The notes under the pieces: model-generated
What the model was told of the DNA's origin: nothing
Seen by the model: the letters and a program-made list of their open reading frames with translations, nothing else
Databases searched by the model: none
Source of the DNA: Haematobia irritans
Lineage: Eukaryota; Arthropoda; Insecta; Diptera; Muscidae
Reading direction: 5' to 3'
Assembly: GCF_050003625.1 (NCBI RefSeq)
Contig: NC_134397.1
Coordinates: forward strand, 196,127,063-196,191,062
Length of the DNA stretch: 64,000 nt
In this document: positions 36,196 to 46,749 of the stretch, piece after piece
Position numbering within the stretch: position 1 is the stretch's first letter
How the letters are laid out: each line of letters begins with the position of its first letter
Position numbers and translations under genes: made by a program

Positions 36196-38130
36196 TGCAG
36201 CGCCCACGAGTATTGAAATTAGTAAAACTACGAGACCGAAAATCGTTGTGTTCAATTCAAATTTTATTTTAGATATGTAAAAATTTGTCTGTATATGAAA
36301 ACAAAATTCAAATTAAAATCAAAGAAATAATGATGTAAATTAAATAAGTGAATGTAAAGTAGTTTCAACAAAGTGCTTGTTCAACACTCCTCCTCATTCG
36401 CTTTTAAGTTACATTTTTTGCAAAGATCTGCATGTTTAGATGGATTTAAAGGTTTTGTTAAAATGTCTGCAATCATTTCATCCGTAGGACAATAACTGCA
36501 CGAAATAATTTCTTTCTTGATGAGGTCCTTTACAAGTTTGTACTTGGTGTCCATATGCTTTGTTTTAAAGGAAAATTTGTCATCATTAGCCAAACGTAAA
36601 CAGCTTTGGTTATCATTCAAAATTGGTGTGTGTTCATTTTGTAATTGCTCAAAATCTTCCAATATTTGCCTTATCCATTTTGCTTCCTTAGCTGCTTCGG
36701 AAAGCGAGATATATTCCGCTTCACAAGTTGAAGATGCCACTAAGGTTTGCTTTTGACATGTCCATCCAATTGTACCACCATTGAAAAAAAATATTCTGCC
36801 ACTATTAGATTTTCGATCTAAGCGGTCTTCAGCTCAGTTTGCATCTGCATACCCAAGAAGTCCGTGGTCCTTTTCTTTATCGCTCAGTTGAAGCTTCATT
36901 GATGAAGTAGTTTTTAAGTATTTCAGGACTCGTTTACATTGAGTCCAATCTTCTAATGTAGGTTGAGAAACCTTTTGCGCCAAAATACTTACTGCAGCTG
37001 ATACATCGGGTCTTGTATTTACAGAAATGTATAGCAGGTGACCTATTAGTTTTCTATATTTAGAATTCGTCTCTAAGAGCATAGAGTTTTCTCCTCCTTT
37101 TCCGTAGCCTGTATCCATTGGACTTTTTACTGGTTTGCAGTTACTTAAACCATATTCTTCTGCAATCCTTTCTATATAATTCTTTTGTCCGAGTTGAAAA
37201 TTTCCACTTTTATCCCTATAAATCTCAATTCCAAGATAGTGTTTTATATCACCCATATTAGTGATAGCAAACTGTTTCTGCAAAAATGACGTTATATGTT
37301 CTGTTTGTTGAACACTTTTACAAGCAATTATAATGTCGTCCACATATACAAGTATGAAACAAACATTTCCTTTTATTTCTCCAGAGTATAAACATAAATC
37401 ATTCTTACTCTGTTTAAGACCTAGTTGTTGAAGTACCTCGTGTAAAACGGAGTTCCACATCCTAGCGGCTTGTTTCAACCCATAAATACTTTTCTTTAAT
37501 AAACACACCAAATTATCATTTTCATGTTCAAATCCAGGTGGTTGTTGCATGTATATAGTTTCCGATAACGTACCGTTTAGAAATGCTGTTTTAACATCGA
37601 GGTGATTAACAATAAAATTATTTTTTCCGGCAATAGACAGCAAAATTCTGAATGAAATATGAGTAGCAACTGGTGCAAATACCTCGTCGTAGTCAATGCC
37701 ATACTTCTGCGAGAATCCTTGAGCTACTAGTCGGGCTTTGAAACGACATATATCACCATCCTCATTTCGTTTCAATTTGAAAACCCATTTGCTTCCAATA
37801 GCAGTTCGTCCTTCTGGGAGTGTTGTAAGTTCCCATGTTTTATTGTGATTCATTGACTCTATTTCTTCTTGCATTGCCTGTAACCATAGTAATTTTTCAT
37901 CACTTTTCATAGCTTCTTTATACGTTTTCGGTTCTTTGATTTCGTTCGCTGACCATACTTCGTCGATCAATCTTCTTGCTGCTACGCCTTTGTTGCTTCT
38001 TGAAGATATCCTTGTACCAATTTTATTACATGATGTATTGCCTGATACGTCTTGTGTCACGGAATCTCTTGATTTATTGATTGCACTCTGGTGCGAAAAA
38101 TTTGAGTCTAATTTGCATACATGTATTGGC
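36196..38130 (-). mobile_element. Truncated Ty1/copia retrotransposon (RT, RNase H, 3' LTR)
   Basis: From right to left the minus strand encodes the copia reverse transcriptase and RNase H, then a polypurine tract (GAATGAGGAGGAG) and a candidate 3' LTR of about 191 bp (36196-36386, TG...CA). Gag, protease, integrase and the 5' LTR are missing. The break at the right coincides with a tRNA-derived SINE head at 38131. Confidence 0.85.
36381..38130 (-). pseudogene. copia pol fragment (reverse transcriptase and RNase H)
   Basis: The frame covers the variable linker before RT and then the Ty1/copia RT domain: WVFKLKRNEDG, RLVAQGFSQ, DVKTAFLNG with catalytic Asp, and YVDDIIIA with the catalytic DD pair. 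It continues with the connection region (YLGIEI, SPMDTGYGK, HLLYISVNTRPD). RNase H continues with SSTCEAEYISLSEAAKEAKW and ends with the usual ADILTKPL motif. One in-frame TGA at 36834-36836, in a position where this family normally has Trp after ADAN, separates RT from RNase H; the frame is otherwise continuous across it. The RNase H stop lies in the first bases of the LTR, as usual for copia elements. The piece lacks the N-terminal two thirds of the polyprotein and is not functional. Confidence 0.88.
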
Positions 38131-38212
38131 AACGTGGAGCAGTGGTTAGCATGTCTGCCGTACATGCAATGGGTCGTGGGTTCAATCCCTGCTTCGACCA
38201 AACACCAATTTT
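38131..38212 (+). mobile_element. tRNA-derived SINE head interrupting the copia relic
   Basis: An A box-like tggagcagtggttagc and B box ggttcaatccc precede tgcttcgaccaaacaccaat, which resembles the main SINE head but is followed by AT-rich DNA. Recognisable copia coding sequence stops at its left edge, so it marks the 5' break of that element. Confidence 0.6.
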
Positions 38213-39017
38213 TTTTTAATTTACACATTTATATTTATACTATATTAAATTTTTATAATGAAACTTCGAAATGTGGGTTATTAAAGATTGATATAAACGA
38301 AATGGACTGAGCTTTTGGCTAAGATATTATTTTTTTATTGCAAAAATAACAATTTTGTAATAAAAAACTGGTTTTGGTATAAAAGTTTGAAATTTTGGAA
38401 GGAATTCAAAAATTCTAACAAAGGAAGAACGTGGGGTCGAGTATAAACATACATAAATAATTTTATAATATAGACAAATTAAATAGTAATTAGGCTTAAA
38501 TTAAATAATATTTAGACTTAAGCATATACAATTTTTGGCCTTATCATAAAGCAGTTTCCGAAACAACATATAAGCGGTTTCACAGAAATTGCTCTCTTTT
38601 GATTCTCTCGCTGTGTTAATTTGATATCTTTCGTCGACCCTCCCGTATTTATCTCTATTTCTTTCTCTATACTCTCTCTCTCTCTGTCGCTCTCTGAATA
38701 AAATATCACAACATTTATATGTTTACTCGAAATTTGTAAATTTATATATGTTTACATTCACACATATAATTTTTATGAAACATGCATGCCCCAAACATAA
38801 TATATTCTAACATATTAACATATGTGTTCCAAACATTTAGTGTTAGTTTGAGAACATTACATGTTTGCACTTAAATATATTGTGTTTAAAAATTGTGCCC
38901 GAAACACATTTTGTTTATATCGAAACATATGAAAAACATATTTTTCTAACAGTGTAGGGCTTTGCCCAAATAAATTTGACAAACATTCTTTTCCTCTGTT
39001 GGTTAAGCTACATTGTA

Positions 39018-42000
39018 AGGCTGCATGTGCTGCCTTAAAAGTTTTCCTGATGAAAGGGGACATAGATATAGTTCTTATTCAAGAACCATATGTTTATAAA
39101 AACAAAATATGTGAATTAAGTACTCCGGGGTTCAAACTATTGCAGTATACTGGTAATGATGTAAATCGAGCCTGTATAATTGCTAAAAACGAGCTCAACT
39201 TGTTTCTGCTTCCTTCAATGTGCAATACAGATACTGTCGTTGCAAGTTTAGAAATAGCCAAATGCAAATATTGGGTATCTTCGGTCTACATGGGACATGA
39301 CAGGGAGATGCCTCCATATGCCGTTAAGACCTTAGTGGAGGAGTCACTGAAAACAAAGACGAAACTCATTATGGGATGCGATGCGAATGCACATCATAGT
39401 ATATGGGGAAGTAGTGATACTAATGCAAGGGGAGAGTCGCTAATAGAGTTTATTTTGCGTACTAATCTGGTAGTTTGCAACAAGGGAGATGTCCCAACCT
39501 TTGTCACTAAAAACAGGCAAGAGGTTTTGGACATCACTTGGCCTCGCAAGAACTGAATGAAATGATATCTGAGTGGCAGGTTTTAAGTGAACACAGCTTT
39601 TCAGATCATCGCTACATCAGTTTCAAATTTGACGTTCATATCACCAAGATCATATTTCCGCCAAATGTTAGGAAAGCTGACTGGAATAGGTATAGGGAAT
39701 CGTTCAATATGATGATACCGGAAATAACAGAGACAAATATGAGAAATGTGCAAGATATCGAACACGCAGTGGAGCGGATTACTAAGGCCTTCAACATCTC
39801 ACTGAAAGCTGCATGCCCTAGAGGAAAGCCAAGGGGGAAACATCGACCACCATGGTGGTCTACGGAATTAAGTAATATGAGGAAATCCTGCAGGAAGCTC
39901 TTTAACAAGGCAAAGTCCACCAGAGCCCCTGAGGACTGGGACGCTTACAAGAAGAATCTGAGAGGATACAAGCGAGAACTGAGAAAGGCTCAGCATAACT
40001 CTTGGAATGCTTACTGCAGCAGTATTGAGAATACGTCCGAGGCTTCCAGACTACGGAAGGTTCTAGCATCCACCAACTCCGCTCCAGGTTTCATTAAAAC
40101 ATCGGAGGGCAATTGGATAACGTCCAGTGAGGAGACGCTGGAGGTACTATTGGACACACATTTTCCTAGAAATCAGACGGTTGAACCATGTACTGGCGGT
40201 GCCACAGTTGCTCAGCGGTCGTTTCCTGTCGAGGAAATTGTATCGGAAACTAGAATAAGATGGGCGCTAAATAGTTTTGGACCATTCAAATCCCCTGGAC
40301 CTGATGGAATTACTCCGGCGGAGTTACAAGCTGTAACTGACAAAATTATCCCCTGGTTGTCGGTGATATATAAAGGATGTATCAACTTATCATATATCCC
40401 AGGAAAGTGGAGGGAAACAAAAGTCGTTTTCATACCTAAAGCGGGAAAAGCCTCTCACTCGAGGGCGAAGGATTTCCGACCAATCAGCTTATCCTCATTC
40501 CTACTTAAGACTCTGGAGAGGATGATAGATATTTATCTTAGAACTAGCATCGATTCAAGTTTGTTCTCGAAACGACAGCATGCATACTCGAAGGTCAGGT
40601 CTACTGAGACCGCACTACATGAACTAGTCAGCTTTATTGAAAGCTCACTATCTGTCAAAGAATACACAATCGTGGCGTTTCTAGACATCGAAGGGGCGTT
40701 CAATAATGTCCATCCGAGCTCGATATTAAATGGACTGACAACTCTGAATGTTGATCCATGTATACTCAGGCTGTTAGACGAACTGCTAATGAAGAGACGT
40801 ATTTCAGCCACACTAGGACAAGCAAACATACAAAAGTATGTGAACAGAGGCACTCCCCAAGGAGGAGTTCTATCACCTCTTCTTTGGAATGTTGCTTTAG
40901 CCTTCTGGTTACTCTCGAAAAAGAAAGGATAAAAGTGGTGGCATACGCAGATGATGTAGCTCTGGCAGTCAGGGGAAAATTCCCATCCACAATCAGAGAT
41001 ATTATTCAGAGGGCCCTCCGAATGACTGAACAATGGGCGAAAGACTATGGTCTTGGGGTAAATCCTGCAAAGACAGAATTAGTCATGTACTGCAAAGATC
41101 GCAAAACTCCCACGGTTAGGCCTATTTCCTTAGGGGGTATTGAAATTCCCTTTGGTGATTGTGCAAAATACCTTGGCGTTATTTTGGACAGGAAGCTGAA
41201 CTTTAAGCTTAATATTGAAGAAAGGGCGAGGAAGGCAACTGTAGCTTTGTACTCGTGCAAAAAGGCAATAGGAAAAAAGTGGGGACTAAAACCAAAAATT
41301 GTGCATTGGCTATACACGGCAGTGGTTAGACCTATAATGCTATATGGTGTTGTAGTCTGGTGGCCGGCACTTCAGAAACCGACTGGTTTAGATAAAGTTC
41401 AGCGTATGGCGTGTTTGTGTATTTCAGGCGCATTCAGTAAGACAGGAACAAATTCCCTTAATGTCATGCTGCATCTATTGCGTTTAGACATTTTGGCCAA
41501 ACAGTCAGCTGCAACAACGGCTGTGCGGTTGCGCGAACTATCGCTGTGGTCGGAAAAAGGTTACGGTCACAGTTCTGTCCTCAAAATAATGTCAGATGTG
41601 CCTAACGTAGTGGATTACACTTTGGCGAGTCCACTTTTCGACAAAAAGTTTGAGACTCTAATCCCCAACAGTGAGGCGTGGTGCACACAGACCCCGGGGA
41701 ATAAAGAATATATAGATTTCTACACTGATGGCTCCAAATTGGATGGACAAGTGGGTTTCGGAGTATATTCTAATGATCTGGAACTTCAAATAGCGAAAAG
41801 ATTACCTAATCACTGTAGTGTTTTTCAGGCTGAAATATTAGCAATAAGAGAGGTGGCGAATTGGCTGAGAAGTAATGTTCCAAAAAATGTGGGCATTAAT
41901 ATATACTCAGACAGTCAACCTGCAATAAAATCCTTGGACTCTGTGTTCCTCAACTCGAAAACGGCCATCGATTGCCGCAAATCTCTCAATGAGATGGCTG

Positions 42001-42563
42001 AGCAGTACAATATTCACCTAATATGGGTGCCTGGCCATAGGAACATACCGGGGAACTGCGAAGCGGATGAGTTGGCAAGGCTAGGGACTACCTTACATAT
42101 TCCAGGGGAACTAGAATTTGTTGGTATGCCCCTAGCTACCTGCAAGCTCATGCTGCGTGAGAAGGCTGTTATGATGGCAAATGTTCGATGGGAGAATTGC
42201 AAGGGTTGTAACGACACCAAGCAAATATGGCCCCATTTCAACTTAAACCGCACACTAGATATGCTAATGTTCTCGAGACGTCAGATATCACTCCTGATAT
42301 CTGCTATAACGGGTCGCTGCCTGATAGGAGATTTTGCAAAAACTATTGGCGCGAAGTATAATGACTATTGTATGAGCTGTCATGATGCGGAGGAAAAAGA
42401 ATCAATTAAACACCTCTTGTGTGAGTGTCCTGCATTTTGTGTAAAGCGCAAGCAACTTTTAGGAGCATATAGCTTCAGATTACTGGCGGATCTGGAAAAC
42501 GTTAACTTAAGCAGTCTGCTAATATTTTTGGAACAATCTGGTTGGTTCAACAAAGAAAAATAA
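39018..42563 (+). pseudogene. LINE ORF2 (endonuclease, RT, RNase H, zinc finger), frameshifted
   Basis: The domains in order are an apurinic-type endonuclease (LIQEPYVY, GCDANAHHSIWG, SDHRYISF), a reverse transcriptase and an RNase H with a complete acidic set. The RT shows FLDIEGAFNNV with catalytic Asp, GTPQGGVLSPLLWN, and YADDVALAV. The RNase H shows YTDGSK, AEILAIRE, YSDSQPA, and WVPGHRNIPGNCEADELA. A CCHC-type finger (CMSCHDAEEK ... HLLCEC) ends the protein at 42563. Two frameshifts break it: near 39537 in the endonuclease and near 40900 just before YADD. The N-terminus is missing by 5' truncation. Similarity is otherwise high and most of the frame is still open, so inactivation looks fairly recent. 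Confidence 0.88.
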
Positions 42564-42617
42564 TCAAGAAGGTTCAGCGGTTAAAACTAGAAGTGCCCAT
42601 ATGTAATAGGTACTTTT

Positions 42618-42703
42618 AGTTAATGTGGTATCACAATGGACTGAATAGTCTAAGTGAGCCTGAATCTTAATCGGGCTGCCACTTTAACCTAACCTAACCT
42701 AAC
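42618..42703 (+). repeat. LINE 3' end shared with the SINE tail
   Basis: From gtggtatcacaatggactga through gggctgcca to (CCTAA)n the sequence is nearly identical to the last 75-80 bases of the SINE copies at 1773-1971, 3861-4089 and 20276-20630. The one clear difference is gaatcttaatcgggc in place of gatacatcgggc. Confidence 0.8.
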
Positions 42704-44938
42704 CTACACTTGTAGTTTAGTCAATGTATGGTTTTAAGCTGAATTCAAAAAAACAACAACAATGATTAAAGAACAAAACCAACAATAACAAAAAAACACA
42801 AATGATTTTTTTGGAAATTTTATTTGTTTAGAAAATTTTGTAAATTTTTTTTTTTCTATAGAAAATTTTGTTTGTATAGAAAATTTTGTCAAAATTTTAT
42901 TTCTATAGAAAATTTTGTTTGCATAGAAAATTTTGTAAACATTTTATTTCTGTAGAAATTTTTTTCAAAATTTTATTTCTATATAAAATTTTGTCAAAAT
43001 TCTATTGCTATATAAAATTTTGTCAAAATTTTATTTCTATATAAAATTTTGTCAAAATTTTATTTTTATATAACATTTTATCAAAATTTTATTGCTATAT
43101 AAAACTTTGTCAACATTTTGTTTCTATAGATTTTTTTTTTAAATTTTATTTCTATAGAAAATTTTATCAAAATTTTATTTCTACAGAAAATTATATCACA
43201 ATTTTATTTCTAATGACAATTTTGTGAAAATTTTATTTGTATAGAATATTTTGTCAAAATTTTATTTCTATAGAAAATTTTTTTGTATAGAAAATTTTGT
43301 CAAAATTTTATTTCTATAGAAAATTTTGTCAAAATTTTATTTCTATATAAAATTTTATATAATTTTATTGCTATATAAAATTTTGTCAAAATTTTATTGC
43401 TATATAAAATTTTGTCAAAATTTAATTACTATATAAAATTTTATCAAAATTTTATTGCTATATAAAATTTTGTTAAAATTTTTTTGCTATACAAAATTTT
43501 GTCAAAATTTTATTGCTATATAAAATGTTGTCAAAATTTTATTTCTATAGAAAATTTTGTAAAATTTTTATTTCTATAGAAAATTTTATCAAAATTTTAT
43601 TTGTACAGAAAATTATATCAACATTTTATTTCTCTTGAACATTTTGTAAAAATTATATTTCATGTTAGCCTGATACCGAAAACAGGCAATTGACGTCCAA
43701 ATGCATTATATCTAATTATACAATTATTTTTCGAGCTTTATGGACAGATATAGATTAAGGAACATTGTTAATAGAGCCATTGAAAAGAAAACGCCAGATA
43801 CAAATCTATACACGCCTGGACTGTACATGTTTCGGTTCGGGCGAATGAACATTTCCACAGCCTTTAGTATAGATCTGGCTGGGAGAGATAACATTTTGTC
43901 AAAATTTTATTTGTATAGAAAATTTTGTCAAAATTGTATTTCTATCGATAAGTTTGTCAAATTTTTATTTCTATAGAAAAATTTTGTTCTATGGAAAATT
44001 TTGCCAAAATTTAATTGCTATGGAAAATGTTATCAACATTTTATTTCTATTGAAAATTTTGTCAAAATTTTATTTCCATAGGAAAAAATTTGTCAAAACT
44101 TTATTTTATAGAAAATTTTATTTTTATTGAAAATTTGGTCAAAAATATATTTCTATAGAACATTGTGTCAAAATTTATGTTCAATTATAAAATTTGGCAA
44201 AACTTTATTTCTAGAACATTTTCTCAAAATTTTATTTCTATAGAAAAAATTTATTTTTATAGAAAATTTTCCCAAAATTTTATTTCTATAGACAATTTTG
44301 TCAAAATTTTATATTTTTGGAAAATTGTATCAAAATCTTATATCTATAGAAAATTTTTTTCAAAACTTTATTTCTATTTATTGTTAACATTTTATTTCCC
44401 TAGAAGGTTTTGCAAAAATTCTATTATAGAAATTTTTTCAAAATGTTATTTTTATAGAAAATCTTCTCAAAATTTTATTTCTATTGAAAATTTTGTCAAA
44501 ATTTTATTTTTATAGACAATTTTGCCAAAATTTTATTTTAATAGAAAAATTTTGTTAAAATTTAATTTCAATAGAATTTTTTTTCCAAATTTTATTTCTA
44601 TAGAAATTTTTGTAAAAATTTTATTTCTATAGAAAATTTTGCCAAAATTTTATTTCTATAGAAAATTGTTTCAAAATTTTATTTCTATAGAAAAGTTTGT
44701 CAAAATTTTATTTCTATAGAAAAGTTTGTCAAAATTTTATTTCTATGGAATTTTGTCAAAATTTTATTTCTATAGAAAATGTTGAAAAAAAAATATTTCG
44801 AGAGGTAATTTGTGAAGTACATTTTAAATGAAGAGGAATGTTTTGCAAAATCTACGAGAACAGCAAGAATTCTACCAATCTACCAAGCATAAAAAATCTA
44901 CTAATTTTGGTAGAATTCTACCAACTGTAGCAACCGTG

Positions 44939-45303
44939 GTTCTATTACACTAAACACAGTCTTAAGTAAAATTTTGTACGCAATCCGTGGTGGAGGGTAC
45001 ATAAGCTACATCCTGACCGAACCTATGATGGTATATACTTGTTTTTCACTCCCTCTTTGTGGAAAAATCCTTAAATATTCGTACATAATTTATCAAATAT
45101 ACCAGTGTGCACTTGTTTATCAAAATTGTCAAAACAGGAATGTTATTATCCTTGTGACCTAAAAATTCATGGAAAATAACACAAAAGCATACAAACCCAT
45201 CCTACATAGCATTCTATTCGACGTTATTAAGTTAGAGTGTAGTGTACAGAAATTAAACATAAGATTGGTGAACATATATGGCAAGGAGCTGATGCATTGT
45301 CTA
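44939..45303. other. Flank between repeat stack and BEL element, with family A head relic
   Basis: A deleted family A head in inverse orientation lies at about 44968-45048 (gcaatccgtggtggagggta, tatatacttgttttt). The rest to 45298 is unrecognised and ends in the target site gtcta. Confidence 0.5.
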
Positions 45304-45796
45304 TGTACAATTCCGGGGTGTATTTCTGGAATGGACTGTGTGGATAAGTGTAACTCCCAGAACAGTAAAGAAACAGAGGAAAAGATAATAAAAGGCCGTA
45401 GGTCAGTTTCAGTTTTTTCTCAATAGTTTATTCAAGATAACAGCGGCTTACCCAGTTGAGTAGTATTGCTCAAGTGAAATTTACAAGTCGATCAAAGATT
45501 TCCAAAGGGTCAGACATTGTTATTTAGAACATAACAACAATTCAATTTAACGAATATGTTCAAGTTAATTGAGTGAAAGCTTTCCCCATGAAGCGGGGAA
45601 AGATTCTAGGGTTACCGCTTAACTAAGATTAATCGATGCATTTCCGTAGTAATTCATGTTCAATTCAATTTAATGCCGCTTAAAACTAACTTTCATAATT
45701 CAAGAAATTACACTTAAATAAGTAAACAATAATTTCAATTCAATTTCAGTTAACTAAATTCAGGGTTTGGTTTAGTGGTTGGAACAGAGTTCAACA
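45304..45796 (-). repeat. 3' LTR of the BEL/Pao element
   Basis: I see no difference from the 5' LTR. It is preceded on the element's strand by a polypurine tract. Confidence 0.93.
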
Positions 45797-45811
45797 TTCC
45801 GCCCCCCTTGC
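45797..45811 (-). promoter_or_regulatory. Polypurine tract of the BEL/Pao element
   Basis: On the minus strand GCAAGGGGGGCGGAA abuts the 3' LTR directly and would prime plus-strand DNA synthesis. Confidence 0.85.
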
Positions 45812-45822
45812 TTGTATGCAAC

Positions 45823-46698
45823 TTAATATCGACAAGATCCGGATATTATCCAACCGAATCTGGAACTTTGGGCTATAGGCATGTCAGATGAAGTTTGTAT
45901 CAAACCGGGTAATATGATTTTCGATAGTTGATCGTTGGCGATGCTGATTTCAACTCCGGATGGTCTGTAAAAATGAGGATCCGCTAAAGTAGCTAAATGG
46001 TCATAAACGGATTGTAGCTTCTTTTCCAATGTAGATTGTGGAAGTGGAGTATTGAAGTGTGTCTTTACAATTCCAGTAATTTGTACTTTTGCCGAAGGGT
46101 CGTGGTACGATTGAAGATTTATGGTACAGTATTCATTATCTTGATTTTTTGTAGTTCTAAGGTGCAAACGTTCTACCAAAGACCGTAGAATCACTGTCTG
46201 GACACCCGCAGAATTCAACATCACCCTTACTTTTTCGGGTCCTTTTGTAGTTAACGCCCTTGCTAAAGCCGTAGGCAAGAATACATGAATTTTCGAACGC
46301 TGGCTCAATCGTTCGTGCACCAAAGGCTCAGGTTTTCTTGTTACACTTCGTCTATCAGCAGTGGACGTGTGCGTGGGATGGTGATGACATTGACGGCACC
46401 TGTACGAAGTGCTTAAGGACTTCTTTGGTTGCTCAAGGTGTTTGGAGACACGATTAGAGTTCCTCTTCAAATGATCGTCAACATGCAACATAGTATGGTG
46501 GTTGTAGCCGCATACATTACAAGTTTTCCGTGAACGACACCACTCACGTGTATGGGAAGGACACAAGCATCGGAAACAGAAACCCCTTTCCTTTGCTTGC
46601 CTTCTGCGCTCATTGACGTCCATTCGATGAAACATTGCACAGTTTTTCAAGGTGTGTCTGGCGCAGCATACGCGACACTTTGGTTGGCTTGATAGGTG
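45823..46698 (-). CDS. Extra BEL/Pao open frame: zinc knuckles plus protease-like fold lacking catalytic Asp
   Basis: Downstream of pol, in the position other elements use for env, an open frame runs to 45823. The first ATG is at 46635 (270 residues), but the frame is open upstream to a stop near 46711. A CX2CX3HX4C knuckle (about 46655-46695) lies before the ATG. A good 3' splice site (TTTACTTTACAG, exon start 46699) suggests translation from a spliced message. After the ATG come CX2CX4HX4C (CFRCLCPSHTREWC), CX2C with HHTMLH, and a protease-like fold whose catalytic position reads LNSAGVQT (Asn at about 141) where Gag-Pol has IDQGSQET. The frame ends with FGWIISG and four more residues. The order matches Gag-Pol residues 328-608, so I infer an ancient module duplication and a non-catalytic, perhaps nucleic-acid-binding role. 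No transmembrane envelope features are seen. Confidence 0.8.
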   Translation of the reverse strand, partial: HLSSQPKCRVCCARHTLKNCAMFHRMDVNERRRQAKERGFCFRCLCPSHTREWCRSRKTCNVCGYNHHTMLHVDDHLKRNSNRVSKHLEQPKKSLSTSYRCRQCHHHPTHTSTADRRSVTRKPEPLVHERLSQRSKIHVFLPTALARALTTKGPEKVRVMLNSAGVQTVILRSLVERLHLRTTKNQDNEYCTINLQSYHDPSAKVQITGIVKTHFNTPLPQSTLEKKLQSVYDHLATLADPHFYRPSGVEISIANDQLSKIILPGLIQTSSDMPIAQSSRFGWIISGSCRY

Positions 46699-46749
46699 GC
46701 TGTAAAGTAAAGTTTATTAAGTTGTGAACGAGAGACAAAACTACGGAAT

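Larger units (their letters stand above)
35765..38954. mobile_element. TIR element with TA flanks, containing a copia relic
   Basis: Ends CACCCTCAAAAAAAAT and the complement CACTGTTAGAAAAAT are flanked by TA at 35763-35764 and 38955-38956. Both ends are rich in aacatatgttccaaacat-like motifs (35790-35930 and 38700-38950). The interior holds two tRNA-like SINE heads, the copia piece, and a CT microsatellite near 38660-38695. Confidence 0.6.
39018..42703 (+). mobile_element. 5'-truncated non-LTR retrotransposon with RNase H (LOA/R1/I-like)
   Basis: It carries endonuclease, RT, RNase H and a C-terminal zinc finger, a 3' UTR of about 140 bases and a (CCTAA)n tail. The target site duplication is probably ctacattgta at 39008-39017 and ctacacttgta at 42704-42714, one base apart in length. 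ORF1 and the first residues of the endonuclease are absent. The presence of RNase H places it in the R1/LOA/I group rather than jockey; the exact clade is uncertain. Confidence 0.82.
34769..44938. mobile_element. 29-bp-array element carrying nested insertions
   Basis: The left end CACGGTTGCCAC at 34769 and right end AGCAACCGTG at 44938 form short inverted repeats, each followed inward by ctaccaaaatt-type sequence. Arrays of the 29-bp unit lie at 34985-35375 and 42830-44790, in the orientation opposite to the Oamb intron array. Between them is a stack of younger insertions (35379-42800). A 210-bp non-array insert at 43660-43870 is of unknown origin. Confidence 0.65.

Noticed and set aside
45169..45426. 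85-codon frame on the plus strand at the BEL border
   Set aside because: It crosses the LTR boundary, so it cannot be a conserved gene.
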